This document shows, piece by piece, positions 1 to 10,923 of a DNA stretch of 62,781 nt. How positions within the stretch are numbered: the stretch's first letter is position 1; every line of letters starts with the position of its first letter. Made by a program: the position numbers and the translations under genes. This DNA is from Helicobacteraceae bacterium (GTDB lineage: Bacteria; Campylobacterota; Campylobacteria; Campylobacterales; SZUA-545): assembly GCA_031268655.1 (NCBI GenBank), contig JAIRWX010000011.1:1-62781 (forward strand). The letters are read 5' to 3'. Below the pieces are notes generated by a model. That model saw only the letters and a program-made list of their open reading frames with translations. It did not search any database and was not told the origin of the DNA.

Positions 1-76
1 ACGCTCTTTGGACTACGTCGGCGTTAACCTGAGCGTTTAACGCCTTGATATTGGTGTTTATGATAAAACCTGGCAT
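1..76 (-). CDS. Flagellin, N-terminal fragment (runs off window start)
   Basis: Reverse strand from ATG at 76 reads MPGFIINTNIKALNAQVNADVVQRA, the conserved flagellin N-terminus. Confidence 0.85.
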   Translation of the reverse strand, partial: MPGFIINTNIKALNAQVNADVVQRA

Positions 77-111
77 TTGGGAACTCCTTCTTCTTTATTG
101 ACCTATTGCGT

Positions 112-137
112 ATATCGGAGAGACGCAAAAGTTTTTA
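112..137 (-). promoter_or_regulatory. Candidate sigma-28 (FliA) promoter for the flagellin gene
   Basis: Reverse strand TAAA-N14-TCCGATAT upstream of the flagellin start; resembles TAAA-N15-GCCGATAA. Confidence 0.45.
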
Positions 138-189
138 ATGGCTTTGGGCTAGACTTTCGTAAAAAAAACTGCCGATAGGTTTAAGTTAT

Positions 190-2400
190 ATGAAACGATT
201 GATCATTGTCGAGTCCCCGTCAAAAGCCAAAACAATCAAAGGTTTTCTTGGCGCCAAAGATATTGTCGTCGCGTCCAAAGGGCATATTCGCGATCTGCCG
301 AAAAAGACTATGGGCGTAGCGCTCAAAGACGGCGAGTTTATTCCGCAATACGAAGTAAGCTCCGATCGCAAAAAGCAGGTCGAGGAGATGAAAGGGTTAG
401 CCAAAGGCGCGGATCGGATATATATAGCCACCGACGAGGACCGCGAGGGCGAGGCGATTGGCTATCACGCCGCGATCCTGCTTGGAAGCGATCTGGACAA
501 AACGCCGCGCATCGTTTTTCACGAGATTACCAAAAGCGCGATCCTGTCCTCGCTGGAAAATCCAAGAACAATCGATATGCGAAAGGTGAACGCCCAGCAG
601 GCGAGACGAATTTTGGATCGCGTCGTGGGCTACAGCCTTTCGCCGCTGTTGTCGCAGAAGATACGGCGGGGGTTAAGCGCGGGCAGGGTGCAGAGCGCCG
701 CGCTAAAGATCATCGTCGATCGAGAGCGCGAGATCAGAGCGTTTACGCCGGAGGAGTATTGGAGCGTTACGGGGCTGTTCGAGGAGGGAATAGAGGCGGA
801 GCTGACGCGCTTTGGCGGCGAAAAGATTGAAAAGCGCGGCGTTCAGAACGAGGCGAGGGCGAACGAGATAAAAGCGGCGCTGGAAAAGGCTAGTTTTGTC
901 GTCGGCGCAATCGAGAAAAAGGAGCGCAAAATTTCGCCGCCGCCGCCTTTTATGACCAGCGCTTTGCAGCAGACCGCGTCTTCCAAACTGGGTTTTAATC
1001 CGAAAAAAACGATGGTTTTGGCGCAAAAACTCTACGAGGGCGTAGAGACCGATCAAGGCGTAAGCGGCGCGATCACCTATATGCGGACCGACAGCCTGCA
1101 TATCGCGCCGGAAGCCAATCAAGCCGCGAGAGAGGCGATTGAGTCAAGCTACGGCAAGCGCTATCTCTCGCCGAAAGTCCGCTACTTTAAGAACCAATCA
1201 AAGAGCGCGCAGGAGGCGCACGAGGCGATCCGCCCCGTAAATCTCGCCTTTACCCCGCAGATCGCCGCCAAAAGTCTTGGCAAGGACGAAGCGCGTCTTT
1301 ACGCTTTGATATACAACCGATTCTTAGCGACGCAGATGAGCGAGGCGATTGTGGAAAGCGCTTCGGCGACGCTTGAATCGAAAGAGGGCGCGTTCAAAGC
1401 GAGCGGCAGACGGACGGCGTTTGACGGGTTTTACAAAGTTCTCGGCGACGACGACAAGGACAAGCTCCTGCCCGCTCTTAACGTTGGCGCGCCGATCAAA
1501 CTGAACAAGATTGAAACCAAACAACGTTTTACCGAGCCGCCGAGTCGCTACAGCGAAGCGGGCTTGATCAAGGTTTTGGAGCAAAGGGGGGTGGGCAGAC
1601 CCAGCACCTACGCGCCCACCGTTTCACTGCTGGAAGATCGCGAATATATTACGATAGAAAAAAAGCAGATCATAGCGAGCGAGATCGCGTTCAGCGTTAT
1701 AGAGACGCTTGAGCGGCACTTTTCGGAGATCGTGGACAGCGAATTTACCGCCAAAATGGAGGAGGAGTTAGACGAGGTGGCGGAGGATCGCAAGGATTGG
1801 CAGACCTTGCTGCGCGAATTTTACGAGCCGTTTATGTTGAAGATCAAAGACGGCAAAACGGCGATTGAGAGTAAAAAGATCGTCGAAGAGATTGGCGAAA
1901 CCTGCCCGAAGTGCGGATCGCCGCTGCTAAAACGCAAGGGACGTTTCGGCGAGTTTATCGCTTGTTCGGCGTATCCGAAGTGCAAATACGCGAGAAATAT
2001 AGACGGCGAGGAGAAAAAACCGCCGCGCGAGACGGGCGAAAAGTGCGAAAAATGCGGCGCTCCGATGGTGATCAGAAACGGGCGGAACGGCGAGTTTATC
2101 GCTTGTTCGGCGTATCCGAAGTGTAAAAACACCCGTCCGATCGAGGGCGGCGACAAACGTCCCGCAGAAACGCTCGCCGTCGCCTGCCCTAAATGCGGCG
2201 GCGCTATTCGCAAGCGCGTAAGCAAGCGCGGCGCGTTTTACGGCTGCTCAAACTATCCAAAATGCGACTTTATCGCCAAATACGAGCCGACCGATCGCAA
2301 GTGTGAAAAGTGCGGCTATCCGACGGCAAAGCGCGTTATTCGCGGCAAAACTATGTTTGAGTGCGTCAACGGCGTTTGCAAGCATAAAATAGAGGCGTAA
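190..2400 (+). CDS. topA: DNA topoisomerase I with C-terminal Cys4 zinc fingers
   Basis: MKRLIIVESPSKAKTIKGFLG Toprim start, active-site region ITYMRTDS, repeated CPKCG zinc fingers. Confidence 0.97.
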   Translation: MKRLIIVESPSKAKTIKGFLGAKDIVVASKGHIRDLPKKTMGVALKDGEFIPQYEVSSDRKKQVEEMKGLAKGADRIYIATDEDREGEAIGYHAAILLGSDLDKTPRIVFHEITKSAILSSLENPRTIDMRKVNAQQARRILDRVVGYSLSPLLSQKIRRGLSAGRVQSAALKIIVDREREIRAFTPEEYWSVTGLFEEGIEAELTRFGGEKIEKRGVQNEARANEIKAALEKASFVVGAIEKKERKISPPPPFMTSALQQTASSKLGFNPKKTMVLAQKLYEGVETDQGVSGAITYMRTDSLHIAPEANQAAREAIESSYGKRYLSPKVRYFKNQSKSAQEAHEAIRPVNLAFTPQIAAKSLGKDEARLYALIYNRFLATQMSEAIVESASATLESKEGAFKASGRRTAFDGFYKVLGDDDKDKLLPALNVGAPIKLNKIETKQRFTEPPSRYSEAGLIKVLEQRGVGRPSTYAPTVSLLEDREYITIEKKQIIASEIAFSVIETLERHFSEIVDSEFTAKMEEELDEVAEDRKDWQTLLREFYEPFMLKIKDGKTAIESKKIVEEIGETCPKCGSPLLKRKGRFGEFIACSAYPKCKYARNIDGEEKKPPRETGEKCEKCGAPMVIRNGRNGEFIACSAYPKCKNTRPIEGGDKRPAETLAVACPKCGGAIRKRVSKRGAFYGCSNYPKCDFIAKYEPTDRKCEKCGYPTAKRVIRGKTMFECVNGVCKHKIEA

Positions 2401-2529
2401 TTTATCGACGCCGCCGATCGCTTTTAGGAGCGCGACGGCTTTGCGAGAAAGCGGAACGCGCTATGTTTTCTTAAGGAGCGCTTGCATACAATCACGCGGT
2501 TATCTTGGCAAGGACGGGGGGTCAATTCA

Positions 2530-5500
2530 ATGGGCGTTTTACGATTTTTAGCGAAAATTCCGCGGTATATCTGGCGAGCGTTTGTTTGGGCGCTTAGAAA
2601 CGTATTTGGCGACGTGAGCTGGCAAAGCCCGACATGGCTGAAGGCGATCGGAAGGGCTTTTGTCTTTAGCGGCGGCAAGATCGTTTCGAATAAGAAAATC
2701 AGCGCGCTGACGGCGGTCGTTTTGATACTGATCGTCGGCGGATCGTACGCGGGTTACGTTTGGTATGAAAACCGCCCGAAGATCATCGAGGTCGCGCCGC
2801 CTGAAATCATCGAGGCGTACGCGCATTTGCGCTCGCCGTACAAGACCGACTACTCGGCGGATCAAGTCGAGTATAACCCCGCGCAGATAGTCTTTGCTCG
2901 CGACGTCGCGCCGTTGCAAAACGCGGGAGCAAAAATTGCTACGGGCGCGATCATTTCGCCCGCGATCGACGGCGTATGGACGTGGATAAACTCCAGCCTG
3001 CTGTCGTTTACCCCAAGCGTCGATTGGCAGGTTGGACAGACCTATAAAATTACGCTCGATCCCAAGACGTTGATCAGCGAGGATTACGTTATCAATCGCA
3101 GCGAGTTTGAGTTTACGATCGCGCCGTTTAACTTAAGCGTATCTCAAAGAGAGTTGTATCAAAACCCCGAAAAACCGAGCGAAAAGAACGCTATTTTTGA
3201 GTTTGGATTTGAATACCCCGTCGATCCCGCCAGCTTTGAAAAAGCGCTGTCGATGCAGTTGCAGCTGCCGGAGAAATATAAGGTCGCCCCCAAACCCCAT
3301 AAATTTGCCGTCAGATACGACGACAAAAAGCTCCGCGCATGGGTCAGAAGCGAGTTTGTAACCTTTCCCGAAGTAGACGGACAGATGGCGCTTAAAGTCG
3401 CCGCGGGGGTTAAATCCTCTTTGGGCGGCGGCGCGACGACCGACGGCAAAACCGTTTCGCTCTCCGTGCCGAGCGCCTATCGGGATCTTGTGCAAAACGC
3501 CTTTTTGACGCTTGTCGAAGGCGATAACGACGAACAGACGCAGGTACTAGCCTTGCGCTTTGTGGACGGCGTTGATTCCAAGACGATAACCAACGAGGCG
3601 AGAGCGTGGATTTTGCCTAAGGATCACCCCGATCCTCGTAAAGTTTCGCAAAAAAATTACAGATGGAGCGTAAGCGACGATATAACCGAAGATATTCTGG
3701 CGCTATCTCAACCGCTTAAACTCTCGCTTGACGAGACGGGCGGCGCGGCGCAGCGGCTTATCAGTTTCAAATACAAAGTCGATCCGAATCGCTACATCTA
3801 TTTGACGATTGGCAAAAATATTGAGACGGTCGGCGGCTACAAAGCGAAAGAGGCAAAACGTTACGCGCTGAGAGTTCCAGAGTTTCCAAAGACGCTTCGT
3901 TTTGCGACGGACGGCTCTCTGTTGTCGCTGAAAGGCGAGAAAAAAATAGCGGTGGCGACGAGAAACGCCGCGGGAATCAGGCTGGACGTTCGTCGCGTGA
4001 TTCCGTCGCAAATTCAGCATCTTATAACTTTTAAAAGCGGGTGGAATTTGCAGTCGGTTCAGTTTTACGGCTCGCAACAGGACAGCTTCACCGAACATTT
4101 TGTACACCTCCAAAAACTGCCGCAAACGACGAGCGGCAAGGTTTCGTACAGCGGCGTTGATCTAAGCCCTTATCTCCAAAAGGGCGATAACGATCCAAAG
4201 GGCGTTTTCCTGCTGACGCTTTCGGCGTGGAATCCCGAAAATAACAACACCGAAAATTACGCTTCGGGCGGGCAGCGGCTTGCGATTATCTCCGATCTGG
4301 CTCTGATCGCCAAGCGATCTGCGGACGACTCGGCGGACGTGTTTGTTCAGTCGATCAAAGACGGAGAGCCTGCGGCGCGAGTAAAAGTTTCGGTTATCGG
4401 ACGTAACGGCGAGGCGGTCGCAAGCGCGTTTACGGACGAAAACGGGCGCGCGCGTTTTGTCTCGCTCTATCATTTGAAAGCCGAAAAAACGCCGATCATG
4501 TATCTGGCGCAAAAAGGCGACGACGCGACGTTCCTGCCGCTTAGTTCGGCGTTTGGCGACGATCGCGTTCTGGATTACTCGCGCTTTGACGCGGGCGGCG
4601 CGGCAAATTCGCCGACGGACGGCAAGTTGAGCGCCCATTTGTTCAGCGACCGCGGTTTGTACCGACCAGGGGAGAGCGTGCATATAGGCTCGATCGTTCG
4701 CGCAAACGATTGGCAAACGACTTTTCAGGGCATTCCGATCGTGGCGCACGTGGTTGACGCGAGAGGACAGCTCTATCTGCGTCGGGAGTTCAGGCTCGAC
4801 GACAGCGGCTTAAACGAGCTGAGCTTTGACACGGCGGAAGATTCCCCTACGGGCAACTGGAACGTTCGATTTGAAATATCGCCCAGCTATACGGGCGACA
4901 GGCGGATAACGGGCGTTCATCTGGGCGCGATCGACATTGCGTTAAGGGAGTTCGAGCCGGATAAAACGAAGATCGATCTGCGCTTCCTGCCCGCTCTCAA
5001 AAAAGGTTGGTATAAGCCCGACGAGATAACGGCGCTCGCTAAGGTTGAAAATCTGTTTGGAACGCCCGCCGAAAACCGCAGAGTTCTCGCAAGAAGCGTA
5101 TTAAGTCCGACGGCGTTTAGCTTCAAAGAGTACCCCGGTTACGGCTTTTACGATTCGCGCGCGGCGCATAATCGCTTCGAGTTTGATTTGGAGGAGCAAA
5201 GAACCGACGAGAAGGGCGAGGCGACAATAGAGCTTTTAAGCGAGGAACATGGCAGGGCGAGCTATCAGCTTTCGCTGATCGCGGAAGCCTTCGAGCAGGG
5301 CGCGGGCAGAAGCGTGGCGGTGAGCGCGAGCGCGATTGTGTCGCCAAACGACTATCTGGTGGGCGCGAAATCCGACGGCGATCTAGGTTTTATCAAGAAA
5401 AATACCGAGCGATCGCTCTCTTTCGCGGCGATCAATCCTACGCTTGAGCAGATTGCGTTAAACGATCTGACGCTTGAGATAGAGGAGCAGAAATATATCT

Positions 5501-8500
5501 CGGCGCTGACTATGCAAGACAGCGGCGTTTATAAATACCAATCCAAACTCGTCGAGGTTTCGCAGGGCGGTAAACCATTCGCGATCGCCAAAAACGGCGC
5601 GAGCTATAAGATCGATTCGACAAAGCCCGGCGCCTACAAGTTGCTCGTGAAAAACAAAAGCGGCGACGCTCTGTATAAAACCTACTATACGATCGCGGGC
5701 GACGCTAACGTCGATCGCTCCAAAGAGAGAAACGCCGAGCTTGAGCTGAAGCTGTCAAAAGGCGAGTACAAAAACGGCGAGACGATCGAGCTGTCGATAA
5801 TAGCGCCCTATGCGGGAAGCGGTTTGATCACGATCGAGAAAGATAAGGTTTACGCCGCCAAGTGGTTCAAAACGACGACGACGAGCGCGATTCAAAGAAT
5901 TAGCGTACCAAGCGATCTGGTTGGCAACGGCTATGTGAACGTGCAGTTTGTCCGCGACTTTAACAGCGACGAGATTTTTGTAAGCCCGCTTAGTTACGCG
6001 GTCGCGCCGTTTAAGGTCTCGTTAGACGACAAGAGCGCGCCGATCAAGATTGAAGCGCCCAAGATGGTCAAGCCCGCGCAGCCGATCGCTATTAAGCTCG
6101 TTACCAACGGCAAACACAAGGCGATTGTGTTTGGCGTGGACGAGGGGATATTGCAGGCGGCGAATTACGCCTTTGTCAATCCGCTTAACTTTTTCTTTCA
6201 AAAGAAAGCGCTGGGCGTGGACAGCCAGCAGATACTCGATCTGATCCTGCCCGAATTCAGCCGTTTTGACAGATTGTCCTCGCAGCCGGGCGGCGACACG
6301 GTAGACGAGTTATCGTTCGAAGAGCGAAGAGCCGCCCGTCAGCTTAATCCGTTTAAGCGCAAGGCGGACAAACCGACAACCTTCTGGACGGGCGTGATCG
6401 AGATTGACGGCGAGAAAGAGATCGAGTGGAAAACGCCCGATTATTTCAACGGCAGATTGCGCGTTATGGCGCTGCTGGTCTCGAAAGCGAGAATCGGCTC
6501 GGCGCAGACAAGCGTGATTGTGCGCGACGATTTTGTACTTACGCCCAACGCGCCGTTTGCGGCGGCGCCCGGCGACGAGTTTGAGGTTACGGTCGGGGTA
6601 TCCAACAACATTGAGGACCTGCCCGACGATCAAGAGATTCCAGTTACCCTGTCCGCCACATCTAACAGAAGTTTAGAGATTATCGGAGCGAGCGAATTAA
6701 CGTTGAAACTCGCGCCGCGGCGGGAGAGTTTTGCGCGCTTCAAGGTCAGAGCGACGCAGGCGCTGGGAGGCGCGGAATTGATCTTCAGAGCCTCTTACGC
6801 GAGCGGATCGAAAACCTACTCCGCGCAAAGAAGCGCCACCACGTCAATCCGTCCGCTTGTACCGCTTCGCGCCGCGAGCGCGATGAAGCGAATGTCGGCA
6901 AAAGAGGAGAGCGTGAACAACGATCGGGATATGTATGAGGCGTTTGCGAAACGAAACGCCTATCTCTCCAGATCGCCGCTTATTTTGTCCAACGCTTTGA
7001 CCGCGTATCTAGACAACTATCCGCACTACTGTTCCGAACAGCTTGTAAGCGGCGCGTTAGCCGCGCTGATCGCCGAGCCGTATCAAAAGGCGCTTGGCTC
7101 TCAAAGCGCGGAGGCCAAGCTGTCGCATGTCGCGGCGATTTTACAGGCGCGTCAAAACTCAAGAGGCGCGATCGGCTTGTGGGAGGCTACCTATTCGGGC
7201 GACAGATTCGCGAGCGTTTACGCGGCGAACTATCTGATCGAGGCTAAGGAGCGCGGCAAAAAACCGCCCGAAAGCCTTATATCCGCTTTGAACGGCTATC
7301 TGGCGCGTCTAGCGGCGGACGGTTCGATTACGGATTTGAGCGGGCTTAGAACGCGCGCTTATGCGATCTATCTATTAACGAGGCAGGGGCAGGTAACGAC
7401 AAGCTATCTGAATTCGACGCTTTCGGCGCTGAAACTGCACTACGCGCAAACCTACGAGAACGATCCCGCGGCTTTGTATCTTGGGGCGACATACAAACTC
7501 TTGAAGATGGACAAAGAAGCCGACGCGATCATCGCAAAGCAGTGGGAGGAGTTATCGCGCGCCTACGTCGCTGCATGGTGGTCGAGAGACTACTACGATC
7601 CGCTCGTAGTAAATTCGACGGCGATCTACCTGCTTAGCAAGCACTTCCCCGACAAGGCGGCGGCTATTCCTCCGCAAGCGCTGGAAAATATCGTGGTAGC
7701 TTTGCGCGCCAATCGTTTCACGACCGTTTCGGCGGCGTGGAGCGTGCTTGCCCTCGACGGCTTTGGCGCTATATCCAGCGACGCTCCGCTTGCGATCGAG
7801 GCAAAAGACGCTAATCAGACGCGCAATATCGGAAAAACAATCGGCGCGATCGCGTCCGGCGTTTTCGCGCAAACCGACCGCGAACTCATATTCAAAAACG
7901 AGGGCGCGAGCGCGTGGTACGTCGTTACGCAGGAGGGTTACGAGCGCGTCTTGCCCAAAGAGCAGATCAAAAAAGGGCTGGAAGTTTATCGGGAATATAC
8001 CGATCTAAACGGCAAAAAGGTTAGCGAAATCAAGGTGGGCGATACGATCAACGTAACGGTCCGCTTCAAGGCGCTGGGTTCGGGCGCGATCGGCAATACC
8101 GCTATTATCGATCTGCTGCCCGGCGGCTTCGAGGTAGTTCCGCAAAACGCGCCGCAACGTCAATCTGCATCTTCCGACGAAGACGACTACGACGACGAAG
8201 ACGACTACGACGAGGAAAACGACTACGACGAGGAAGAGGGCGAATACGAAGAGGAGTATCGCGGATATACGCCGCCGTTTGCGACAGAAATCGTCAATTT
8301 TTATCCGGACTATGCCGACGCTAGAGAGGATCGGGTGTTAATCTACGGATCGGCGGAGCGCGAAACTGCGAGTTTCAGCTATCAGATCAAAGCGACCAAC
8401 GCGGGAACTTACGAAACCGCGCCAATTTTCGCCGAAGCGATGTACGATCGAGAGATTCAGGCTTTGGGACTTGGAAACGGCAAAATTATCGTAAAACCCG

Positions 8501-8508
8501 CCGACTAG
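2530..8508 (+). CDS. Bacterial alpha-2-macroglobulin family protein (ORF extends to 2482; ATG at 2530 preferred)
   Basis: About 2000 aa with N-terminal TM segment, DRGLYRPGE MG motif and CSEQ thioester motif; followed by pbpC. Confidence 0.93.
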   Translation: MGVLRFLAKIPRYIWRAFVWALRNVFGDVSWQSPTWLKAIGRAFVFSGGKIVSNKKISALTAVVLILIVGGSYAGYVWYENRPKIIEVAPPEIIEAYAHLRSPYKTDYSADQVEYNPAQIVFARDVAPLQNAGAKIATGAIISPAIDGVWTWINSSLLSFTPSVDWQVGQTYKITLDPKTLISEDYVINRSEFEFTIAPFNLSVSQRELYQNPEKPSEKNAIFEFGFEYPVDPASFEKALSMQLQLPEKYKVAPKPHKFAVRYDDKKLRAWVRSEFVTFPEVDGQMALKVAAGVKSSLGGGATTDGKTVSLSVPSAYRDLVQNAFLTLVEGDNDEQTQVLALRFVDGVDSKTITNEARAWILPKDHPDPRKVSQKNYRWSVSDDITEDILALSQPLKLSLDETGGAAQRLISFKYKVDPNRYIYLTIGKNIETVGGYKAKEAKRYALRVPEFPKTLRFATDGSLLSLKGEKKIAVATRNAAGIRLDVRRVIPSQIQHLITFKSGWNLQSVQFYGSQQDSFTEHFVHLQKLPQTTSGKVSYSGVDLSPYLQKGDNDPKGVFLLTLSAWNPENNNTENYASGGQRLAIISDLALIAKRSADDSADVFVQSIKDGEPAARVKVSVIGRNGEAVASAFTDENGRARFVSLYHLKAEKTPIMYLAQKGDDATFLPLSSAFGDDRVLDYSRFDAGGAANSPTDGKLSAHLFSDRGLYRPGESVHIGSIVRANDWQTTFQGIPIVAHVVDARGQLYLRREFRLDDSGLNELSFDTAEDSPTGNWNVRFEISPSYTGDRRITGVHLGAIDIALREFEPDKTKIDLRFLPALKKGWYKPDEITALAKVENLFGTPAENRRVLARSVLSPTAFSFKEYPGYGFYDSRAAHNRFEFDLEEQRTDEKGEATIELLSEEHGRASYQLSLIAEAFEQGAGRSVAVSASAIVSPNDYLVGAKSDGDLGFIKKNTERSLSFAAINPTLEQIALNDLTLEIEEQKYISALTMQDSGVYKYQSKLVEVSQGGKPFAIAKNGASYKIDSTKPGAYKLLVKNKSGDALYKTYYTIAGDANVDRSKERNAELELKLSKGEYKNGETIELSIIAPYAGSGLITIEKDKVYAAKWFKTTTTSAIQRISVPSDLVGNGYVNVQFVRDFNSDEIFVSPLSYAVAPFKVSLDDKSAPIKIEAPKMVKPAQPIAIKLVTNGKHKAIVFGVDEGILQAANYAFVNPLNFFFQKKALGVDSQQILDLILPEFSRFDRLSSQPGGDTVDELSFEERRAARQLNPFKRKADKPTTFWTGVIEIDGEKEIEWKTPDYFNGRLRVMALLVSKARIGSAQTSVIVRDDFVLTPNAPFAAAPGDEFEVTVGVSNNIEDLPDDQEIPVTLSATSNRSLEIIGASELTLKLAPRRESFARFKVRATQALGGAELIFRASYASGSKTYSAQRSATTSIRPLVPLRAASAMKRMSAKEESVNNDRDMYEAFAKRNAYLSRSPLILSNALTAYLDNYPHYCSEQLVSGALAALIAEPYQKALGSQSAEAKLSHVAAILQARQNSRGAIGLWEATYSGDRFASVYAANYLIEAKERGKKPPESLISALNGYLARLAADGSITDLSGLRTRAYAIYLLTRQGQVTTSYLNSTLSALKLHYAQTYENDPAALYLGATYKLLKMDKEADAIIAKQWEELSRAYVAAWWSRDYYDPLVVNSTAIYLLSKHFPDKAAAIPPQALENIVVALRANRFTTVSAAWSVLALDGFGAISSDAPLAIEAKDANQTRNIGKTIGAIASGVFAQTDRELIFKNEGASAWYVVTQEGYERVLPKEQIKKGLEVYREYTDLNGKKVSEIKVGDTINVTVRFKALGSGAIGNTAIIDLLPGGFEVVPQNAPQRQSASSDEDDYDDEDDYDEENDYDEEEGEYEEEYRGYTPPFATEIVNFYPDYADAREDRVLIYGSAERETASFSYQIKATNAGTYETAPIFAEAMYDREIQALGLGNGKIIVKPAD
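8179..8232 (+). repeat. Three 18-bp tandem repeats encoding an acidic EDDYDE tract in the alpha-2-macroglobulin gene
   Basis: gaagacgactacgacgac / gaagacgactacgacgag / gaaaacgactacgacgag are adjacent. Confidence 0.9.
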
Positions 8509-8520
8509 GACGCGACGGCG

Positions 8521-10923
8521 TTGCTAAGGCGTATCGGCATTTTTTTGAAAAAAGCCGCGCCGCCCGCGATCGTCTATTGGATAAGGCGATCGGGCGCGTT
8601 TTTGGGAAATATCGCGGCGGTTTTGGCGATCGTATTGACGATCGTATATCTGCCGCGATTGTTTCCAAAGGCTTCGCTAAAAGACGATCTGCTCTTTTCG
8701 GCCGCATATTACGATCGCGAAGGCGAGCTTATGCGCTTAACGCTCGCCAAAGACGATCGCTTTCGCGTCTGGACTCCGCTAAGCGAAACGCCGCAATCGC
8801 TGATCGACGCGACGTTGCTGCGCGAGGATCGCTACTTTTACTATCATCTCGGCTTTAATCCCGCCAGCCTGATCCGCGGCGCGTGGATAACATATATCAA
8901 AAATGGCGACAGACAGGGCGGCTCGACCTTGAGTATGCAGCTTGCCAGAATGCGACACAAGCTCAACACCAGAACGATCGGCGGCAAACTAGAGCAGATC
9001 GTCCGCGCCGTTTGGCTTGAGATGCGCTATTCCAAAAACGAGATACTGGAGGCTTATCTCAACTACGCGCCCTACGGACGCAATATCGAGGGCGCGGGCG
9101 CGGCGAGTCTTATATACTTTGACAAGTCGCTTAACGAGCTTGCGCCGACGGAAACGCTCGCGCTCGCCGTACTGCCGCAGTCGCCCAGCGCGAGAGTCGA
9201 TAAAAATACCAGCTACGCGGGCGAAAAGCTGTTTTTGGCGAGACAAGAGCTTTTTGAAGCCTATCGGGAAAAATTTGGAATCGACGACAAAGAAGCGGCG
9301 TTGTTTAATCTGCCCTTCAAGTTAAGGCAGATAGAGCGCCTGCCGTTTCGCGCCCCTCACTTTGTAGAGGCTCTTGCGCGGGAGGACTATCTGGCGGGCA
9401 GATCGCCGTCGGCGGTAACGACGACGATTGATCTAGATTTGCAAACCCTGCTTGAAACGCAGATCAAAAATCATATACGGAAAAGCGCCGCGCTCGGCGC
9501 GCGTAACGCGGCGGCGATTCTGCTCGATGTACGCGATATGAGCGTCGTTGCGGCGGTAGGTTCGGCGGACTATTTCAGCGACGCGATCTACGGGCAGATC
9601 AACGGTTTTGCGACTAAACGATCGCCCGGCAGCGCGTTGAAGCCGTTTATCTACGCGCTGGCGATCGATCAGGGGCTTATTCACCCGCAAACCGTGCTAA
9701 AAGACATGCCGACCGCATTTGGCGTTTACGAGCCGGAAAACTTTGACGGCGGTTTCATGGGACCAATCAGCGCGCGGCAGGCACTGGTGAAAAGCCGCAA
9801 TATCCCCGCCGTTTATCTTGTCGGCAAGTTGGCAAATCCTAGTTTTTACGATTTTCTTAAGAGCGCGAAAGTTGAAAAAATGGCGAGCGAGGAGCATTAT
9901 GGGCTTGCTTTGGCGCTTGGCGGCGGCGAGGTAACGCCGCTAGAGGTCGCTAAACTATACGCGACGCTCGCCAACGGCGGAATTTACAACGAGGCGCGAA
10001 AGCGTATGGATCAGCCGAAAGAGGGCGGCGATCGGCTGCTCAGCCGCGAGGCGAGCTTTATAACGTTGGATATGCTCTCCTCCGCGCCAAGGGTCGATGG
10101 AATCCCCGCCGAATCCGACGCGCTTCCGATCTATTGGAAAACGGGCACTTCGCGCGGATTTAGAGACGCTTGGTGCGCGGGGTTGATCGGGCAATACGCG
10201 CTGGTCGTCTGGTTTGGCAATTTCGACAACAAGCCAAATCCCGCCTTTGTGGGCGCGGAGCGCGCCGCGCCTCTGTTTTTCACCATCGCCCGCTCCCTGC
10301 GCTCCACGCGCAGGCTGATCGATCCAAATCGCGTCGTTCCACCCGCGCTCAAACGGGTAGAGGTGTGTTTGTCCAGCGGCGATCTGGTTACCGCGTGGTG
10401 CAAAAGGCGCGGTAAAAGCTGGTTTATTCCGGGCGTTTCGCCGATTAAAGTCGATACGGTGTATCGCCCCGTATGGCTTGACAAGATTAGCGGCAAGCCG
10501 CTCTGCAAGGGCGAAGATATTAACAATGGCAAAATGGTAATCTACGAGTTTTACGCCTCCGATATTCTCTCGCTGTTTCGCAGGGCTGGACTGCCTAAAA
10601 GAGAGCCGCCCGATACGCGCCATTGCTCGGAAGCGGTCAGCTTTGTCGCTGGATCGCCGCCCGCGATCGCCTCGCCGCTGCGAAACGCGAGCTACGCTAT
10701 CAGGTTTTCAAAACCGAACGAGCGACGCGTGGTTTTTTCAGCCGCGAGCGACGCGGAGACGCAAGAGCTGTATTGGTTTGTGGGCGACGAGTTTATAGGC
10801 GCGGCAAAACGCGGGGATATTTTATCGTGGGAGCCAAAGCGAAGCGGACGCTTTACCGTCCGCGCAATCGACGATCGCGGCAGATCGGACGCGCGGGAGC
10901 TGCAAATTATCATGATGGAGTAG
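8521..10923 (+). CDS. pbpC: Penicillin-binding protein 1C
   Basis: Transglycosylase motifs (LREDRYFYYHLGFNP, GGSTLSMQLARM), transpeptidase SPGSALKP and KTGTS, C-terminal BiPBP-like domain. Confidence 0.95.
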   Translation: MLRRIGIFLKKAAPPAIVYWIRRSGAFLGNIAAVLAIVLTIVYLPRLFPKASLKDDLLFSAAYYDREGELMRLTLAKDDRFRVWTPLSETPQSLIDATLLREDRYFYYHLGFNPASLIRGAWITYIKNGDRQGGSTLSMQLARMRHKLNTRTIGGKLEQIVRAVWLEMRYSKNEILEAYLNYAPYGRNIEGAGAASLIYFDKSLNELAPTETLALAVLPQSPSARVDKNTSYAGEKLFLARQELFEAYREKFGIDDKEAALFNLPFKLRQIERLPFRAPHFVEALAREDYLAGRSPSAVTTTIDLDLQTLLETQIKNHIRKSAALGARNAAAILLDVRDMSVVAAVGSADYFSDAIYGQINGFATKRSPGSALKPFIYALAIDQGLIHPQTVLKDMPTAFGVYEPENFDGGFMGPISARQALVKSRNIPAVYLVGKLANPSFYDFLKSAKVEKMASEEHYGLALALGGGEVTPLEVAKLYATLANGGIYNEARKRMDQPKEGGDRLLSREASFITLDMLSSAPRVDGIPAESDALPIYWKTGTSRGFRDAWCAGLIGQYALVVWFGNFDNKPNPAFVGAERAAPLFFTIARSLRSTRRLIDPNRVVPPALKRVEVCLSSGDLVTAWCKRRGKSWFIPGVSPIKVDTVYRPVWLDKISGKPLCKGEDINNGKMVIYEFYASDILSLFRRAGLPKREPPDTRHCSEAVSFVAGSPPAIASPLRNASYAIRFSKPNERRVVFSAASDAETQELYWFVGDEFIGAAKRGDILSWEPKRSGRFTVRAIDDRGRSDARELQIIMME

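Noticed and set aside
4162-4749. 195-aa minus-strand ORF
   Set aside because: Antisense to the alpha-2-macroglobulin gene; Arg-rich shadow ORF, as are many similar ORFs in the track.
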